DNA of 47,655 bases, taken from Palleronia rufa. GTDB taxonomy: Bacteria > Pseudomonadota > Alphaproteobacteria > Rhodobacterales > Rhodobacteraceae. Under the pieces are notes generated by a model, which made no database searches, had not been told where the DNA came from, and saw only the letters and a list, made by a program, of their open reading frames with translations. Positions 46,793 through 47,655 of the stretch are shown here, one piece after another (positions within the stretch are counted from its first letter, which is position 1; each line of letters opens with the position of its first letter). The position numbers and the translations under genes were made by a program. The DNA is taken from NCBI RefSeq assembly GCF_000743715.1, contig NZ_JQEY01000010.1:72818-120472 (forward strand), in the 5' to 3' direction.

Positions 46793-46874
46793 CTACGAGC
46801 CGTCAACAGTTTCCAACGCGCCGTCCGGCAGCGGCCGCTGTAGATCCGACGCTTCGTCCCAGGGCGCATGCAGC
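46793..46874 (-). pseudogene. C-terminal scrap of a SRAP/YedK-type peptidase gene
   Basis: The minus strand reads LHAPWDEASDLQRPLPDG, then ALETVDGS and a stop at 46795-46793. The WLxAPxxEAxxLQRPLPDxAL pattern belongs near the end of SOS-response-associated peptidases (SRAP, YedK/HMCES), which crosslink abasic sites in single-stranded DNA. Nothing of the catalytic Cys-2 domain remains; the fragment starts exactly at the end of the IS3-family remnant (46875), suggesting the insertion cut the gene. It also ends a few residues earlier than typical. Confidence 0.6.
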
Positions 46875-47367
46875 TGGACCTGTCGCGATTTCGTGCCGCC
46901 CCAAGTGCTCGTTTAAGCCACTTTTCTTTCGAATGCGACGGGGCTTTTCCAGCCCAGTGCTGAGTGGCGGCGACGCGGATTGTAGAAGCCATTGATGTAT
47001 TCAAAGATCGCCACTTCAGCTTGCCGCCGCGTTTCCCATGACCTGCGCCAGATGAGCTCGGCCTTGATCGTCTTGAAGAAGGTTTCGACAGCGGCGTTGT
47101 CATAGCAATTGCCCTTGCCGCTCATCGACACCTTGAAGCCATGCTGGCGCAAAAGCTTCTGATAGTCGTGTGAACAATATTGCGACCCGCGATCCGTATG
47201 ATGGATGCAGCCTTTGGGCGGCGCCCGAAAAGCTATGGCCATGTTCAACGCCCGGATCGCCAAGTCGCGTTTCATCCGGTTGCTCACGGCCCAGCCGATC
47301 ACACGCCGTGAATGCAGATCGAGGATTACGGCCAGATACAACCAGCCTTCGCGGGTCCAGACATAGC
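46875..47367 (-). mobile_element. IS3-family remnant (IS2/IS51-like), 3' part
   Basis: From the TGGACCTGTCGCGATTTCG end at 46875 to the junction with an IS481-type element at 47367. It includes the C-terminal 150 codons of an OrfB integrase: VWTREGWLYLAVILDLHSRR, GCIHHTDRGSQYCSHDYQKLL and GKGNCYDNAAVETFFKTIKAEL, giving the last two residues of the DDE triad. OrfA and the front of OrfB, including the first catalytic aspartate, are missing or displaced beyond the window. Confidence 0.85.
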
Positions 47368-47655
47368 TGTCAGATCCCGCTTGATTGTATGGCCGCTTTT
47401 TGAAGAGCCTTGGCTTTTGGCGATGCCAGTCCTTGAGGGCGTCGATAGGCGTTCTGCCCTTCAGGACGGATTGCGGGAGCTGGCCGTTGTAGAGGCGGAC
47501 ATAGCGCAGGATCGTCTGCTCAAGGTCCTCGCCTGATCGGAAGCGATGACTCTGCAGGACGTCCTCGATCCGCCCGTTGAAGCGCTCCACCATGCCGTTG
47601 GTTTGCGGCCGCATCGGTGGTGCGAGGCGATGCTCGATCCCGAGGTCGGCACAGA
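46913..47655 (-). pseudogene. chimeric transposase frame: IS481 C-terminus fused to IS3 OrfB C-terminus
   Basis: One uninterrupted minus-strand frame runs from the window edge to TAA at 46915-46913. Its first part, CADLGIEHRLAPP then MRPQTNGMVERFNGRIEDVL onward to RLFKKRPYNQAGSD, is the C-terminal end of an IS481-family transposase with the catalytic glutamate in VERFNGR. From SYVWTREGWLYLA it is IS3-family OrfB. The switch lies in one codon (47366-47368), so the natural IS481 stop was lost. Neither part is a complete enzyme inside the window, so a functional fused protein is unlikely. Confidence 0.85.
47368..47655 (-). mobile_element. IS481-family element, right part, cut by window edge
   Basis: The element's end begins with TGTCAGATCCCGCTTGAT at 47368, the TGT start being typical of IS481 ends, immediately followed inward by the 3' end of its transposase on the minus strand. 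The element continues beyond the window. It sits inside the IS3 OrfB frame, so it landed after the IS3 element. Confidence 0.75.

Overview
The window is GC-rich chromosomal DNA from an alphaproteobacterium, most likely a member of the Rhodobacterales (Roseobacter/Rhodobacter group). Pointers are a complete aapJQMP amino-acid ABC operon, an ATP12-type F1-ATPase assembly chaperone, a small twin-transmembrane protein beside a PduO-type cobalamin adenosyltransferase, two DUF1127 proteins, and EF-Tu and RpoA of 391 and 338 residues. Genus cannot be fixed from the sequence alone.

Layout. 1-6.3 kb: a CorA/ZntB-type transporter, tuf, a lipoprotein and parC on the minus strand, with an SH3b protein divergent from parC. 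6.3-9 kb: a small membrane protein, cobalamin adenosyltransferase and etfBA. 8.9-9.65 kb: a gene-free patch with a possible decayed transposase. 9.65-17.65 kb: a degenerate GGDEF-EAL protein, then yidC/MOSC/engB closely packed, a membrane-anchored pentaheme cytochrome c, argB and a histidine phosphatase. 17.66-25.9 kb (minus): aapP-aapM-aapQ-aapJ, ATP12, an RluC/D-type pseudouridine synthase overlapping crcB, and rarA. 25.96-27.24 kb: a luxI/luxR quorum-sensing pair between rarA and the ribosomal block.

27.4-39.07 kb (minus) is the rpmC-to-rplQ part of the ribosomal super-operon (spc and alpha). It is cut into units: rpmC...rpmD with a promoter at the front and a strong intrinsic terminator at the back, a GFA-domain gene, rplO with its own promoter-like site, an opposite-strand DUF998 membrane gene, secY-adk with its own promoter-like site, a 37-residue unannotated membrane ORF, and rpsM-rpsK-rpoA-rplQ behind a promoter and a structured leader. 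The S10 block is absent; clpB starts divergently with a heat-shock (RpoH-like) promoter in the shared intergenic space.

39.3-44.0 kb: clpB, two DUF1127 genes, a PHB-depolymerase-type esterase and a YqgE/AlgH protein. From 44.03 kb the window becomes accessory: about 1.5 kb without a convincing gene, an intact-looking IS630-family element with an A7 frameshift site and matched ends, a SOS-response-associated peptidase (SRAP) C-terminal scrap, and an IS3-family remnant into which an IS481-family element has inserted, fusing the two transposase frames.

I do not see a clear new defence or biosynthetic system. The most interesting observations are the fragmentation and re-wiring of the spc operon, the nested-stem leader before rpsM, the 11-bp repeats between rpoA and rplQ, the five-domain cytochrome, and the nested insertion elements at the right edge.
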